A DNA stretch of 27,385 nucleotides from Parachlorella kessleri (GCA_001598975.1 BBXU01000004.1:1-27385); one strand, 5' to 3'. Shown: positions 11,590 through 21,682, numbered from the stretch's first letter. The notes: generated from the letters alone by a model not told the origin. Translations and numbers: made by a program.

Positions 11590-13867
11590 ATGGGGCAACT
11601 TGGAAGGCCGCCGAAGACGTTCACCCGGCAGCAGTTTGAGGAGCTGCAAAAGGAGGTGGAGCACTGCTACATTGCCAGTGGTCGGGTGTACGCTGTTCCA
11701 CTGGAGCAGCTGATGCACCCAGGTGGCAACGAGGTACGTTCAAGCCGCACAGCTTGGATACCTGGCAGCAACTACTTGTTGCTACTCGGTGATCTCTCAA
11801 GTAGCCCAGTGCTAGCCCACTTGGTTAGGCGTACTCTTGAGAGGCCCACACATCTTGTACCAAGCGCATTGTCTTGGGGGCAGCTTAGCAGCCTGGTCCT
11901 AGGCTTTCGCCTTGCTGCAGATACTTGATGAGCATAAAGGCCAGGATATCACCAAGCTGTTTGAGGGCGGTGAGGGTGGGCACGCCCACAGCAAGTCAGC
12001 CCACCTGCTGCTCGAGCAATACTATCAGGGTGATTTAGTGGGGGAGGACGGTGCCACACCGGCAGGCGGCGGAGAAAGCGAGCTACAGCGCATCTTGAGG
12101 GTGCAGGCGTCGGCGCAGCAGAGTGTCGTGGACGAAAGCAAGCCGCTGCTTAACCAGGTGCTTTTGGGTGCTGTGGCTGTGGAGGTGGCAGCTTTGAGCC
12201 GGCGGGGAAGCAATGTGCTTGAAGCCCTGCATTCCCAGTTATAGCACAAGCCAGACTGATTCGGTTGTTTTGATGGTATCGCAGTTTGCTGCTTGACGTC
12301 AGCCGTCGTGCTAGCTGCCATAAAATGGCCAGGTCCGGTTGAGCAAGCTTTGCTTGCAGGTCATGAAGTTGGATCCTGCTACTTATGTGTCCTGGATTGC
12401 CGTGCCCTCCACCGGCCATCCTCATATGTTTGACACACAACTTATGGAGCGGCTTACAAGCGCGCCTTGGTGAGTATATGGCATGGCCTAAGCACGCGCT
12501 TGCCTTGCATGAAAATGTCAGCTTTGGTGCACTGGCCGTGGGCTGACTGTGTAATGGATTAGGGTGTGGTGCATGTATGATACTGAGCCCTAATCCATTA
12601 CAGTGTTCGTTGCAGTTTTCGTTGCAGACAGTGGCTGGTTGGAAAGGGTGACTGCTTTCCGTCGGCAAGTGGGAGTTAAGTGTCTGAGCCGCCTTACTGG
12701 CTTAGTGCAGGTGGACGGTGCCACTCCTGTGGCTTCCCATCGCCTCGGCTATGCTGTACTACGCTCACACCAAGTGCGGTGCTGGCCTGCCGCTGCTGGC
12801 GGCGCTGTTCCCGATTGGCATCCTGGTGTGGCAGCTCTTTGAGTACTGTGTACACCGCTTTGCATTCCACTTTGACCCTAAGACGCCCGAAGCCATCAAG
12901 CTGCACTTCCTAATGCACGGGTAAGGTCGTGGCCATCAGCTCTGAGGTGGAATTACATGGGAGGCCACACTTTGGCAAATTCAATTTGTGTGCCAATACG
13001 TTGTAGTTATCCCTAGCAAGGGGTGACGGCGCAGTGCAACCTGTCACGCCCCTGCGCAGTGGCTGCCATGCAGAGAAGTCCGTTTGGTGTGTTTTTTCCC
13101 CAAGTGTTTTATTGCTTCACCAGCGGCTCAACCCTTAGGCTGCCCCGCGGCTTAACCTCTGGGCTGCCCCGCAGGCATCACCACAAGTACCCCATGGACT
13201 TTGACAGGCTGGTCTTCCCGCCTGCTCCCGCTATTTTGGTGGCAGGGCTTTGGTACCTGCTGCTGTGGTCGCTCTGCTCGTCTGAGGTGCGCGGCTCTGG
13301 CAGGACTGCCAAGCTCTGCAGACATCCCGTCAGCGTGCTGATCTCTGGTGGATCTGTGAAGGCTGGCCTGCATGCTGCTCTCACTTGGCCGGTGTGTTCA
13401 TGCCAACTTGCAATAAGTAGTCCAAGCAGGACGTGCTGATCGTATCCATTTTCTTCGTTCGTCTGCAGAGGGTTCTGTATGGACTCATGGCTGGGGGCAT
13501 TGTTGGGTAAGTCGTGGCTTGCAGCGCTTTACTTACAGGGCGGATGCATTCTTGCAGCTTGCAGGCGCCATGTTGCTGCCCTGTTGCTTGGTTAACTGGG
13601 CTGCATGTCCTCCATGCACGTCCTCACCTCCTCTGTTTTGCTCAAGGTTCACGTGTTTTGACTTGCAGGTATGTTATGTACGACACAACTCATTATGCAC
13701 TGCACCGTGTGCATAAGGGGCTCTTGGCAGCAGTGGTGGGCCACGCCCTCAAGACCTCTCACATGTGGCATCATTACGAAAATGAGCAGGAAGGGTTTGG
13801 CATCAGCTCCCGGCTGTATGACTTTGTCTTTTCCACATTGCCCAAGCGGAAGCAGCACGCCATGTGA
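11590..13867 (+). CDS. FA2H: Fatty acid 2-hydroxylase with N-terminal cytochrome b5 domain, 7 exons
   Basis: Exons are 11590-11733, 11921-12157, 12360-12469, 12711-12920, 13175-13286, 13469-13506 and 13669-13867, giving 349 residues, close to the ~370 of animal FA2H and yeast Scs7. The enzyme adds a 2-hydroxyl to very long acyl chains destined for ceramides, at the ER membrane. Residues ~10-85 are a cytochrome b5 domain with the heme-ligand HPGG (43-46) and the second ligand in HAHS (69-72). The hydroxylase part shows hydrophobic membrane stretches (VPLLWLPIA, LPLLAALFPIGILVWQLFEY) and the His clusters VHRFAFH, HFLMHGHHHK, HYALH and HMWHHY, plus the family hallmarks DFDRLVFPPAPA and GFGISSRLYDF. 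Plants usually lack the b5 domain, so its presence is the animal/fungal-type layout. The start is the first ATG in the open frame; a TTG-initiated extension upstream was not used. Confidence 0.95.
12550..12602. repeat. Inverted repeat (15-bp perfect stem) in FA2H intron 3
   Basis: TGTAATGGATTAGGG at 12550-12564 is exactly complementary to 12588-12602, with a 23-base loop. The outer flank also pairs (ACTG/CAGT) if two bases bulge out. The hairpin lies within intron 3 (12470-12710). It may be a small MITE remnant or an RNA structure; I cannot tell which. Confidence 0.85.
13137..13177 (+). repeat. Imperfect tandem duplication at the acceptor of FA2H intron 4
   Basis: The unit GGCTGCCCCGC(A/G)GGC occurs twice in a row separated by CTTAACCTCT. 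The second copy carries the functional CCCCGCAG|G acceptor; the first reads CCCCGCGG and so has lost the AG. This looks like a local duplication of the 3' splice site. Confidence 0.7.
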
Positions 13868-14334
13868 AGCTGGGGCGAATTGTATTTTTCTCTCGCTATC
13901 CGAAGCGGGGGGCTTTTGTGAACTGCAGTTAATTTAATTGTAGCATTGATTGTGGCACAGTGGAATAGCTTGTACCTGATATCAAGTGCAAGCGGGTGCA
14001 AACTAGGACTTGCCCAGCTGGATTGGCTTTGACATGGATAGCGAGGGTGTTTTTGCTGACACACGACAGGTTATTTGTGTGAAACTTTGCATGCTCTGTG
14101 ATGTACTTACCTGGTGGGTTCGACAATAGGCCAAGGACCTATTTACGATGGTTGGCTGTGAGGCAGAGACGAACTGGCCGCGTGCTGGGGTCTGTGTTAC
14201 ACATAACCGCCTTTTGAAGCAGTGCTGCGCATTGCATTCACAGGTTACAGGACAATGCAGGTCAGTCTTGTGACTTCTGAAAGTCTTAAGAGACCTTATA
14301 TCTCATCTGCTTGGCCAACCAAAGGGCCTCGTGC
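13868..14334. other. 3' region downstream of FA2H
   Basis: Lower GC content and no protein-like frame, consistent with a 3' UTR and intergenic spacer. I could not identify a clear TGTAA signal. Confidence 0.45.
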
Positions 14335-14880
14335 GCTGTGTGGGATGTGGTTATTATTATTATTACTACATTAGTGGCCATGTGAACACAAATAAGAACT
14401 CACGACAGGCAACCTTGGCGGGAGACCCAGCCAGAGCGAGTTTGACCATGCTCTGAAGGATCTGAAGGACCAGGATCTGAGGACCCCACCAATAGCCACC
14501 CGTGCAGGGCCAACAAGCAGGAGGGCAGACAGGACGAGTGGAGATACCTAAGGTAGCCAGCAACAAAGGCAGCGACACAGTGATGAAGCAGTAGCCAAGC
14601 AACATACAAGCAGGGAGACCTGAGACAGTGGCAGGCAGCCACAAAGCTGGGAAACAGACAGGCAGCATGAAGCATCACACCCGTACCAGGCAGCATTGGA
14701 GCAGCACAGGGCACGGAGGCTCCCAGGTGCCGAACAATCACAAGACATTGTACGTGCCGAGCAGCATACAATCAAGGAGACATGAGACAGTGGCAGGCAG
14801 CAACAAAACTGTGAAAGCAGACAGGCAGCATGAAGCCTGTTCGTCTGTGCTCGGCTGCTTGTTCTCCTAGGCACGTTCTG
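14335..14880 (-). mobile_element. SINE/LINE-3'-end-like repeat, copy 1, with (TAA)n tail
   Basis: Read on the minus strand, the element ends in a (TAA)n tail (TTA repeats at 14351-14366 on plus). The ~180 bases next to the tail (14367-14541) closely match copy 2, including a stretch of about 59 identical bases (~14418-14476). Further from the tail, two internal sub-repeats occur at 14607-14672 and 14769-14835 (shared words GAGACAGTGGCAGGCAGC and AGACAGGCAGCATGAAGC). No coding frame is convincing. A simple-repeat 3' tail plus a shared 3' end is typical of non-LTR retroelements. Confidence 0.6.
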
Positions 14881-14950
14881 TGTTCTGTGTATGTTTGGCA
14901 CCTGGGAGCCTCCGCTGCCCTGTGCTGCTATCGGCTGCCTGGTACGTGCG

Positions 14951-14968
14951 TGTAGCTGTGTGGGATGT
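14951..14968. repeat. 18-base word recurring at three places (possible target-site duplication)
   Basis: TGTAGCTGTGTGGGATGT here is identical to 16381-16398. Its 3' part, GCTGTGTGGGATGT, is also at 14335-14348, directly beside the (TTA)n of copy 1. The word thus flanks copy 1 on both sides and brackets the copy 2 region. This is the pattern expected of target-site duplications or of insertion into a preferred word. Confidence 0.6.
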
Positions 14969-15380
14969 TATTATTATTATTATTACATTAGTGGCCTGGT
15001 GAACAACGAACCCAAGACAGGCAACCCTTGGCGGGAGACCCAGCCAGAGCGAGTTTGACCATGCTCTGAAGGATCTGAAGGACCAGGAACTGAGGCCCCC
15101 ACCAATAGCCACCCACACAGGGCAAACAAGCAGGAGGGCAGACAAAACTGGTGCAGATACACATAAGCAAGCCATGCACATACACATAAGCCAGCCAGCA
15201 GCATAGGCAGCAGGGGCAATACCCCAATTCCCAACAAGCACGCCACGCTGGTAGACATAGGACAGTGGCAGGCAGCAACAAACACGGGAGGCATACAGGC
15301 AGCAGGAATGACCGGCACTCAGGCATCCGACCAGCCAGAAGCGAAGCAAAGAAGTAAGCAAGCAGACTAACAGGAGGTTC
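14951..15380 (-). mobile_element. SINE/LINE-3'-end-like repeat, copy 2, with (TAA)n tail
   Basis: The second copy has TTA repeats at ~14968-14985 and the same tail-proximal segment to ~15147, diverged by scattered substitutions and small indels. A further word GGACAGTGGCAGGCAGCAACAAA at ~15259 matches the sub-repeats of copy 1. Its 5' limit on the minus strand is not visible and might reach 16380, where the flanking word recurs. Confidence 0.55.
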
Positions 15381-15406
15381 CAGACATGGAAGAGAAGCCT
15401 GCACAC

Positions 15407-15742
15407 TCAGCGTGTGGAGAGCTCACGGACCTTAGCTGTGAGGCCAGCAACCTGCTCCTCCTGGTCTCCCTCCTTGCGCTTGCCAAGCACCGTTTTCCCC
15501 GGAGCCGGGGACCCCACACGCAGCGGGGTGACAGTGATGTAGTATGTGGCAGCGTGGGGAGCTGTGCTGCCCTGGCGGTCCACCACCAGGGCATCCCGGG
15601 ATATGTGGACCGGGATTTTGAGACCCTCGGGCGGGATTTTGGCTAGGCTGGTATCACCCGCTGGCGGCTTAACAAAGGCATACTTATTTGCGTTGTCCAC
15701 ATCTGCTGCTGAGAAGCCCGGCTGAGCCATGTGCTCCACAGC
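15407..15742 (-). CDS. Orphan ORF or terminal exon, unknown function
   Basis: An open frame on the minus strand starts at the acceptor-like CTCTTGCTTCAG|GCT (15743) or at the ATG 15730-15728 and ends with TGA at 15407. From the ATG it gives 107 residues (MAQPGFSAADVDNANKYAF..., IPVHISRDALVVD, TYYITVTPLRVG, KRKEGDQEEQ). The end is charged and helix-prone. I do not recognise it. It lies next to the retroelement-like repeats and may belong to the same mobile unit. The good pyrimidine tract before it suggests an exon, but I could not find a convincing upstream partner. Confidence 0.4.
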   Translation of the reverse strand, partial: AVEHMAQPGFSAADVDNANKYAFVKPPAGDTSLAKIPPEGLKIPVHISRDALVVDRQGSTAPHAATYYITVTPLRVGSPAPGKTVLGKRKEGDQEEQVAGLTAKVRELSTR

Positions 15743-15883
15743 CTGAAGCAAGAGGGAGAGACCAAGAGGAGGGGTGAGGAAAGGGCGATGAATTTAGGCG
15801 AAGTTAACCAGATGCATTAAGAGGACCCTCGCTCCTTTGGACGACGGTACCAAGCCCTCGCCAGTTCGCTGTTGTCTTTCATC

Positions 15884-16480
15884 ATGCTCACCCTTATGCC
15901 TGTTACCAAGCATTTCACTGTTTTGGGTGGCAGTGGCGTGCACCCTTACACGGTTAGGGTGGGCATCCACAAGCCGGCTTCTGCTGGCCCCTTGGATGAC
16001 ATAGACTATCGTGTGGCCTCGGAAAAAATTGTAGCCACTGCCAAGTCCCATGGGGAATCCACTCCTGGGCTATACCTTGACAAGACTGGCGTGGTTGTCG
16101 TCCTGAGTCATGCCAATGCTGCTTTGGAAGTGGTGCATGAATATGCGTCTAAGCATATTGGCACCCTCTCCTTGGTGGCCACGCACGCGCTGTCGTCACC
16201 GCTCAACAAGCCTGGCTGCGTCCCTCTGCGCGTCTTTGCACCGGGTTTGTCTGATTCAGCCACCCTGGAGGCGCTGACTGAGTCCATGGTGCCATCTTTC
16301 TGCGCCTCGGTGCAGGTTAATACCTCTTCTGCGCTGTTCACCCTATCCTGCTACATGATTTCCATCGCTGCCTATCTTAATGTAGCTGTGTGGGATGTGG
16401 TGGCCAGGTTGGCACCGAATCTGTACACCGAATCTGATTCCTTACGCTCAGACTGGCTCTCTCTGGGCTCTCAAACATAG
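15884..16480 (+). CDS. Orphan ORF of ~198 residues, unknown function
   Basis: A single uninterrupted frame from ATG 15884 (or 15896) to TAG 16478-16480. The translation is balanced and not low-complexity (FTVLGGSGVHPYTVRVGI, YLDKTGVVVVLSHANAAL, ALEVVHEYASKHIGTLS, LSCYMISIAAYLNVAVW), unlike random GC-rich frames in this window. Codon use is less GC-biased than in the neighbours and there is no intron, which would fit a mobile-element, virus-derived or recently acquired gene. The 18-base word at 16381-16398 lies inside it and encodes NVAVWDV. I do not recognise the family. Confidence 0.5.
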   Translation: MLTLMPVTKHFTVLGGSGVHPYTVRVGIHKPASAGPLDDIDYRVASEKIVATAKSHGESTPGLYLDKTGVVVVLSHANAALEVVHEYASKHIGTLSLVATHALSSPLNKPGCVPLRVFAPGLSDSATLEALTESMVPSFCASVQVNTSSALFTLSCYMISIAAYLNVAVWDVVARLAPNLYTESDSLRSDWLSLGSQT

Positions 16481-16822
16481 CACCGAGTAGAAGCGTATTA
16501 CTTGTTTGTTTTCTCCAAGCTCACGCCAGAGTACAGCTGGGCCAACTGTTAGGACCCGTCCAGCGGAGTGCTGGCGAGACGCAGGCACCTCGTCCAACTT
16601 ACCAGTTCAAGGCATAACCACGCAGCCGCCTGATGTAGCGAACGAGGTGTAGAAGGCCTGTGTCTTTTAACCGTACCCCTGAGCGGTGCCCAAGGCAGGA
16701 TACATGCGATGCTAGGAGGCTCTGCCGCCATGCTTGTGCAAGCCAACCCCTTCAACGCCCAAGGCAAGCTACATACCATATAAATAAGCACTTTGCCTAG
16801 AGGAGTCCACACACCGGAAGTC
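16481..16822. promoter_or_regulatory. Upstream region of Q-rich gene B
   Basis: About 340 bases between the orphan ORF and the next start codon. It contains a TATA-like box near its right end and no supported gene. Confidence 0.5.
16779..16786 (+). promoter_or_regulatory. TATA-like box TATAAATA upstream of Q-rich gene B
   Basis: TATAAATA lies 37-44 bases before the ATG at 16823, so a start site ~25-30 bases downstream would give a very short leader. It supports 16823 as the true beginning of this gene. Confidence 0.5.
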
Positions 16823-19800
16823 ATGGTTCTGCAGTGTAAGATCCTGCCTTGCCTGCTGGCAGGTAGCGGGACCCTCAGAGAGTACCTCCGCGCTGAGGCT
16901 CGCCAAGGCGGCACCACAGCTGCTACACAAGCTTTTCTACATGGCCCTCACGGGCAAAAGAGGACTGCTGAGCCTGCAGCAACAGAAGTTGCGCAGCAGC
17001 AGCCAGCAGCCAAGTGTGCAAGGACAGCGAGTGAGGGTCAGGGAGGGCTTGAGCAGCAGGCGCATTGTGGAGTGGTAGCCCAGCAGCCTGCGGAGGCGGC
17101 ACTGGCGCCGGGGTGTGGTTTGAGGCCTGTTACAGTGGAGCGGCTGTCACGGCACTTTGAGGTGAGGAGGCTGTGGTTCAAGCTTGCTGCCCTTGAAGGT
17201 GTGATGAGGGAGGTTTTGAGGCAAATATCCTGGTGATATTTTAGTTCTTGGACGCAGTCGTCAGCACCGCTCAGCGAAGCTGGCAGGCGATGTGGCCTGC
17301 CCTGAGTCCCATTCCAGCCGGGCGTCACCCAGAGCGTGTCTTGACTAGCTTGCAGGAGGTGCTGTCGAAGGCCAACTGCTGTGCGTTCAGTGTGTTCGTG
17401 TCAGCGGGATGGCACCCAGACCCTGAGTATACAGAGGAGAGACTGCTGTCATGGCTGCCGCTGCTATTTCGGGTGAGTGACTACCTAGCACTGTAAGCAA
17501 CCTGAGCTTGTGTTAGTAGTCCCAGCAGCCTTTGCAGCTCCTACAAGCCACCACGTTTAGGTGTCAGCGGTTGTGGTAGCATTGACTGACGAGCTGTAGG
17601 AGAGCTGCTCTGGCCGGGCCGGTGGTCAAACTCGCAAGCGGGACCACAGCCTGGGCAGTGGTCGCTACTGTACAGAACATCCAGAGTATCAGACACTTGG
17701 CGGTGGACCCACAACCACCAATGTCTTTCTTAGCTGTCTTGCAGAAAGCCATTGAGGGGGGCTACCCAAAGGTCGTTCCGTCCACGGTGGAGGGCATACG
17801 AAGGGTGGTGGAATTTGCCATAACCGCCACCGGAAAGGAAAAGGAGCCAGCGAGCACAGTGGCAGAACCGCAAGGGAGTCCAGCAGCGCAGCTTCCTGCA
17901 CGACAGCAAGCAGCACAGCAGGCAGACAGTGGTGTCACAGTGCGGGTGGTGCAGGCCGCAGAGCAGCAGGCAGTGCAGCAACCGGCAGCTGCCGCAGCTC
18001 CGCTGCAGCAACAAGTCAACTTGCGCTGGGTGCAGACATCTGGTCCTGGAGGGGTGCAACACCCGTCGAGGGCGTCGGCCCAGCCACCGGCAGCAGGTGC
18101 TGAGGTGCCCCTAGCTCGGCAGGTAGCACTGGCGGAGGGGCAGCAACAGAGGACCCTGCAGCAGCTCGTACAGGCACATGGGCGGGATGCGCCACTCAGG
18201 GCAGCATCGGTGCCTGCACAGCACCCCTGGCAGCACTGGGATAGGTACGTCCAGAGACCTCCAGAGCTCGTAGCGGCAGCGCGGTCTGCCGGGGCGGTGG
18301 TGGAGCGGCCTGTGGCGCGGAGCGTTGCCGCTAGCCAGACTCCTGCTGCCGGCCACGCATCCCAGGAGGCAACGGTGGATGGTGGTGGGAGGGGGGTGCA
18401 GCACGGCCAGGGCAGTGGGCAGCCCACTCCAGGGCAGGCAATGGCCACACATGGGACGCAGCCGCGCAAGCAACGGCCGGGTTCTGTGTATGGTTCCCAG
18501 AGGGAGGAAGCCTCCTTCCCTGCGGCTACGCGCGGGAAAGCTTCCCAAGACCCGCTATTGCCAGCTACACTTGCGGCGCAGCAGCAGCGATTGCTTGTCC
18601 AGCAAACAACCCAGCAACAGCAAGGTCTACCGCAGGCGGCCCTGCAGCCGCAGCAGCAAGTGCAGGGTGCCTTGGCCGCTTCTGCTGCCCAGTTGGGACC
18701 CAGGGCGAAGTCAATGGCAGTTGGGCAAGCCCAGCAGACTCAGCAGCAGCAGCAACAAGTGGGTACACCGAGCCAGGACCGAGTGGCTGCGCAGGTGATT
18801 GTCTAACGGCCAATATGGACCACTGGCATGCGTAGCTACCTAGCCGGTGGGCTTGCTGTGGGCGTGCTGTACCCTGCTTGCATAGTGCTCCTTATGACGG
18901 TTGGTAGTTTACTTCAACCACAAGCCTGGCTGGCTGCTCCCTACATCCTGGAGGTTCTGCAGTGGCAGCTTCTGTGGTCCCTCCGCTGCAGCTAGTCGCA
19001 CCTGGCGTGCATGCCCCTGGAGGATCCGGAACCCGGGACTTCAAGGAGGTGTGAGGCAGGGAACGCGTGCGTGGTCACGCTGCATGTGGGCCCCCCAGTG
19101 CCTGGGCTCTAGGCACCAGTTCTGGCCGTCGATTGGGGCCATTGAAGGGTGCATGGACAGGGGCTAGGGTTCGCTTTGCTCCAGTGTTTCCGTAAGGCTT
19201 CACTGATCGTGCTAAACCCTGCTCAGTGTCGGCTTCCACCAGGGGATCTGCAACATCAGCACCCCACATAGTAACACGAATGAATTGGTGACCTTCCCGG
19301 GAGTCCCGGTGTATGGCGACCCATATTGCTGCGATTCAGATGCATGGCGTTCCTAGGGAGAGGCAGGCAATCTCACTGCAGGCAGTTGCCGCTGCGGTGG
19401 ATGCCTACTGGCAACAGCGGGAGGCCGGGGGGGAGGGGATAGAAGGGTTCAGTGACGAGCATTTGCAAGGAGCTGCCGCCAACCTGCGCATCATGCTGAC
19501 CGAGGCAGAGCTGCAGCAGCTGGCAATGTCACAGGCAACGTTGCTGGTGAGTCCCGAGCTGTGCGCCCGGAGTACGGCGGAGCATGCCCACACACTTCCT
19601 GCAACCGATCCCTGCCGAAAGAGCAGCTCAGTGTGGGTGTGTGGGCGGTGGGGATGTTCATAGGAAGAGATGGATAACTTTTGCAGGAAGGTTCGCTTGA
19701 CCAAGCGCTCTTGAATATGTCTTCACAGATTGCCTCTTTCTGCAACTGGCGAAGAGGTCATCATGAACGTGACCCCCATGACATTTCAGCTCGATTTTTG

Positions 19801-21682
19801 TGCTGGGATCCCCCATTCCACCGCCAAGGGCCGTAGGGCAGCATGCATAATGCGCCATGGCACGATGAGCAGGGCTTAGCAAGTGCCCCTGCATGCAGGC
19901 AAGCATGAAGTGGCTGGCGAGGCTGCAGCTTGACATTGAAAGGACGATGAAGGCAGCAGGGGAGCGGATTGCCCAGGTGGGGCCTGGGGAGGGGCTCACC
20001 GCCCTTCCTGCTGCCTGGGGAGGGCGGTCCTTGCTACCAAATGGGTGGTGCAGGAAGCAAGCATGTACGATGTTGTTGACGATGGCTGGTGATGGACGTG
20101 CCGAGCGCTGCTGCAGCTCGACAGAGCGGAAGTCGCCCCACTGGGCGGTAACACTCCCGCACTTTATTCACTGAGCTCGCCGTTGGATTGTAGGGCTGAG
20201 GCTGCCAAGGACCCTCTTGGCACCTTAGGCTTGAGAGGGGATCAATTGTAGTGAGCCCTATGTTGTTGATCTGGCTAGATCGTTAAAACCCCTGCAGCTT
20301 GTTAAATGTAGCCATTTCCTGCCCTTGCAGCACCTCCAAGGCACCGTGGAGGACTCTCAGCTGTCAGCCCAGGGGAGAGACGCAGCAACTGCTGCGCCTG
20401 CTGCCGGCGGTGGTCCGAGGCGGGCCGCGGGCTCCCCAGCTGCCGCTGCCGCTGCTGCCAAGGCGGCAACCTCGACAGCCGCCGCTGCTGCTGCCGCCAG
20501 CAAACCATCGTGCCAGCCTGCTGCAGGGCCGGCTGCAGAAGTGTCCATGATTCCCCAAGCTGAGCGACGTGTCACCTTGCCGGCACCGGGTCTGCAGCAA
20601 GAGCTGCAGCTGCTGCTGCTGCAGTGTCTCAGAGAGCAGGAGTCCGGAGACGGGCAGCTCCGCACTGTCAAGGTGGGGAAGGAGCTGCCGAGGGGAGCGT
20701 GGTTTGCCTGAGGCCTGCTAGCAGCGGAGCAAGCTGGCTGTGCTGGAGTTGTCGGGGTTGTTCTGTGTTGTGTGGACAGCACAGCGCCTTGATATTTTCA
20801 TCTCTGGCCGTGCTGCAGGTGAACAACTTTGAGTGTGCCATGATCCAGCTGCATCGACTGCAGCCCAGCCTGCTGGCACAGTATGAGTCGTTCCTTGCCA
20901 GCCGCCTTGCAAATGGCTGCTGCAATGGCCATCTGGTGGCTGCGGCTGCTGGGCAAGAGCAGAACGGCAGGGCGGCAGGGGCCTTGGGGGGCTCGCAGCC
21001 AGCTCAGCAAGGCGAATCGGGGGCAGCGGACGCAGAGGGGCCCTGTGGACATGGGAGCACCGAGCAGCAAAAGCAGCAGCAGCGGGAGCAGGTGCGGCAG
21101 AGCAGGCAAGCGCAGCAGCAGGAGCAGGGGCAGTGCGGCTGCGAAGGGTTGCGAGGCACACAGCCAGCCGGGACGGGGGTGCAGATGAAGGGGCCGCAGC
21201 CGGGTGGAGACAGCGGTGAGGACAAGTGGCTCAGCCTCTGTGGACGACTGCAAGCTCAGAAGGAGCGGATGGCGGCCCTGCGTTGCGGTAACACAGGCGG
21301 ACCAGCTGTGCTGCAAGCTCAGGTAATTTCTTGTTACCCTTGCTTAAGCGGCCCTGCTCTCTGAATGACTCTGCATGGGCAGAGCAAAGTTACGAGGTCA
21401 TTTTTAGGCTAAACCAAAGGTGACTTTGCTGGCTTCAGGTGCTGGTTTAATCCCGACCTTTGGGCATTCTTCTCCTTGCTTAGATAGCTTTATTGGCAGA
21501 CTTTATTGGCTGTGCTCATAGGCATTTTCTTTGTCTAGCAAGAGTGCTTCTAGCGTGTCATGGCAGTGGATGATGTACCCGTATGTATCGTAGTTTACAG
21601 CGAGTGCGCCTAGTGGAGAATATGTTTTTGACACCGCGTTTTCCAGCATCATCCAGATGAAGAGGCTCAGGCGCCCCTGTAG
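16823..21682 (+). CDS. Gln-rich two-domain protein of unknown function (paralogue B), 8 exons
   Basis: The model joins 16823-17161, 17245-17472, 17676-18794, 19340-19546, 19899-19976, 20331-20672, 20819-21322 and 21647-21682, all phase 0, for 950 residues. I do not recognise the family. A helical domain at ~140-215 (PERVLTSLQEVLSK, YTEERLLSWLPLLF, FLAVLQKAIEGG) precedes a ~340-residue Q/A/P-rich linker. A helical domain follows at 563-657 (SLQAVAAAVDAYW, FSDEHLQGAAANLR, TEAELQQLAMSQATLL, then LARLQLDIERTMKAAGERIAQ). The rest is Ala/Gln-rich with an extra helical stretch at exon G (NNFECAMIQLHRLQP). The domain order equals that of the gene at 7256-10861. The weakest joins are the first intron (81 bases), the GTGATT donor at 18795 and the last exon. 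If 18795 is not spliced the protein ends at 18806 and the rest would be a second gene starting at ATG 19313. Confidence 0.62.
18795..19339 (+). other. Intron joining the Q-rich linker to the C-terminal domain of gene B
   Basis: Donor GCGCAG|GTGATT is weak; acceptor TTGCTGCGATTCAG|ATG is good; both are phase 0. The join puts the conserved SLQ motif 11 residues after the intron, exactly as in paralogue A, where SLQ also follows the intron by 11 residues. That agreement is the main reason for treating 16823-21682 as one gene. Confidence 0.55.

Noticed and set aside
12558..12593. Interstitial telomere repeat (TTAGGG / CCCTAA)
   Set aside because: Each motif occurs once, as arms of a hairpin, not as tandem telomeric units.
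14341..14995. CRISPR-like array from the repeated words
   Set aside because: Repeats are irregular in spacing and size, and the genome is eukaryotic.
14366..15406. Minus-strand Leu/Cys-rich ORFs over the repeat block as real transposon proteins
   Set aside because: They show no reverse transcriptase, endonuclease or zinc-knuckle motif, and the frames extend through the (TAA)n tail as poly-Ile, so they are probably chance openings in repeat DNA.
17762..18469. Minus-strand Cys/Ala-rich ORF
   Set aside because: Shadow of the Q-rich exon of paralogue B, same reason.
19658..19760. Extra exon (EGSLDQALLNMSSQ...) in Q-rich gene B
   Set aside because: It has an acceptor but only a weak donor of the wrong phase; the paralogue joins the flanking exons directly.
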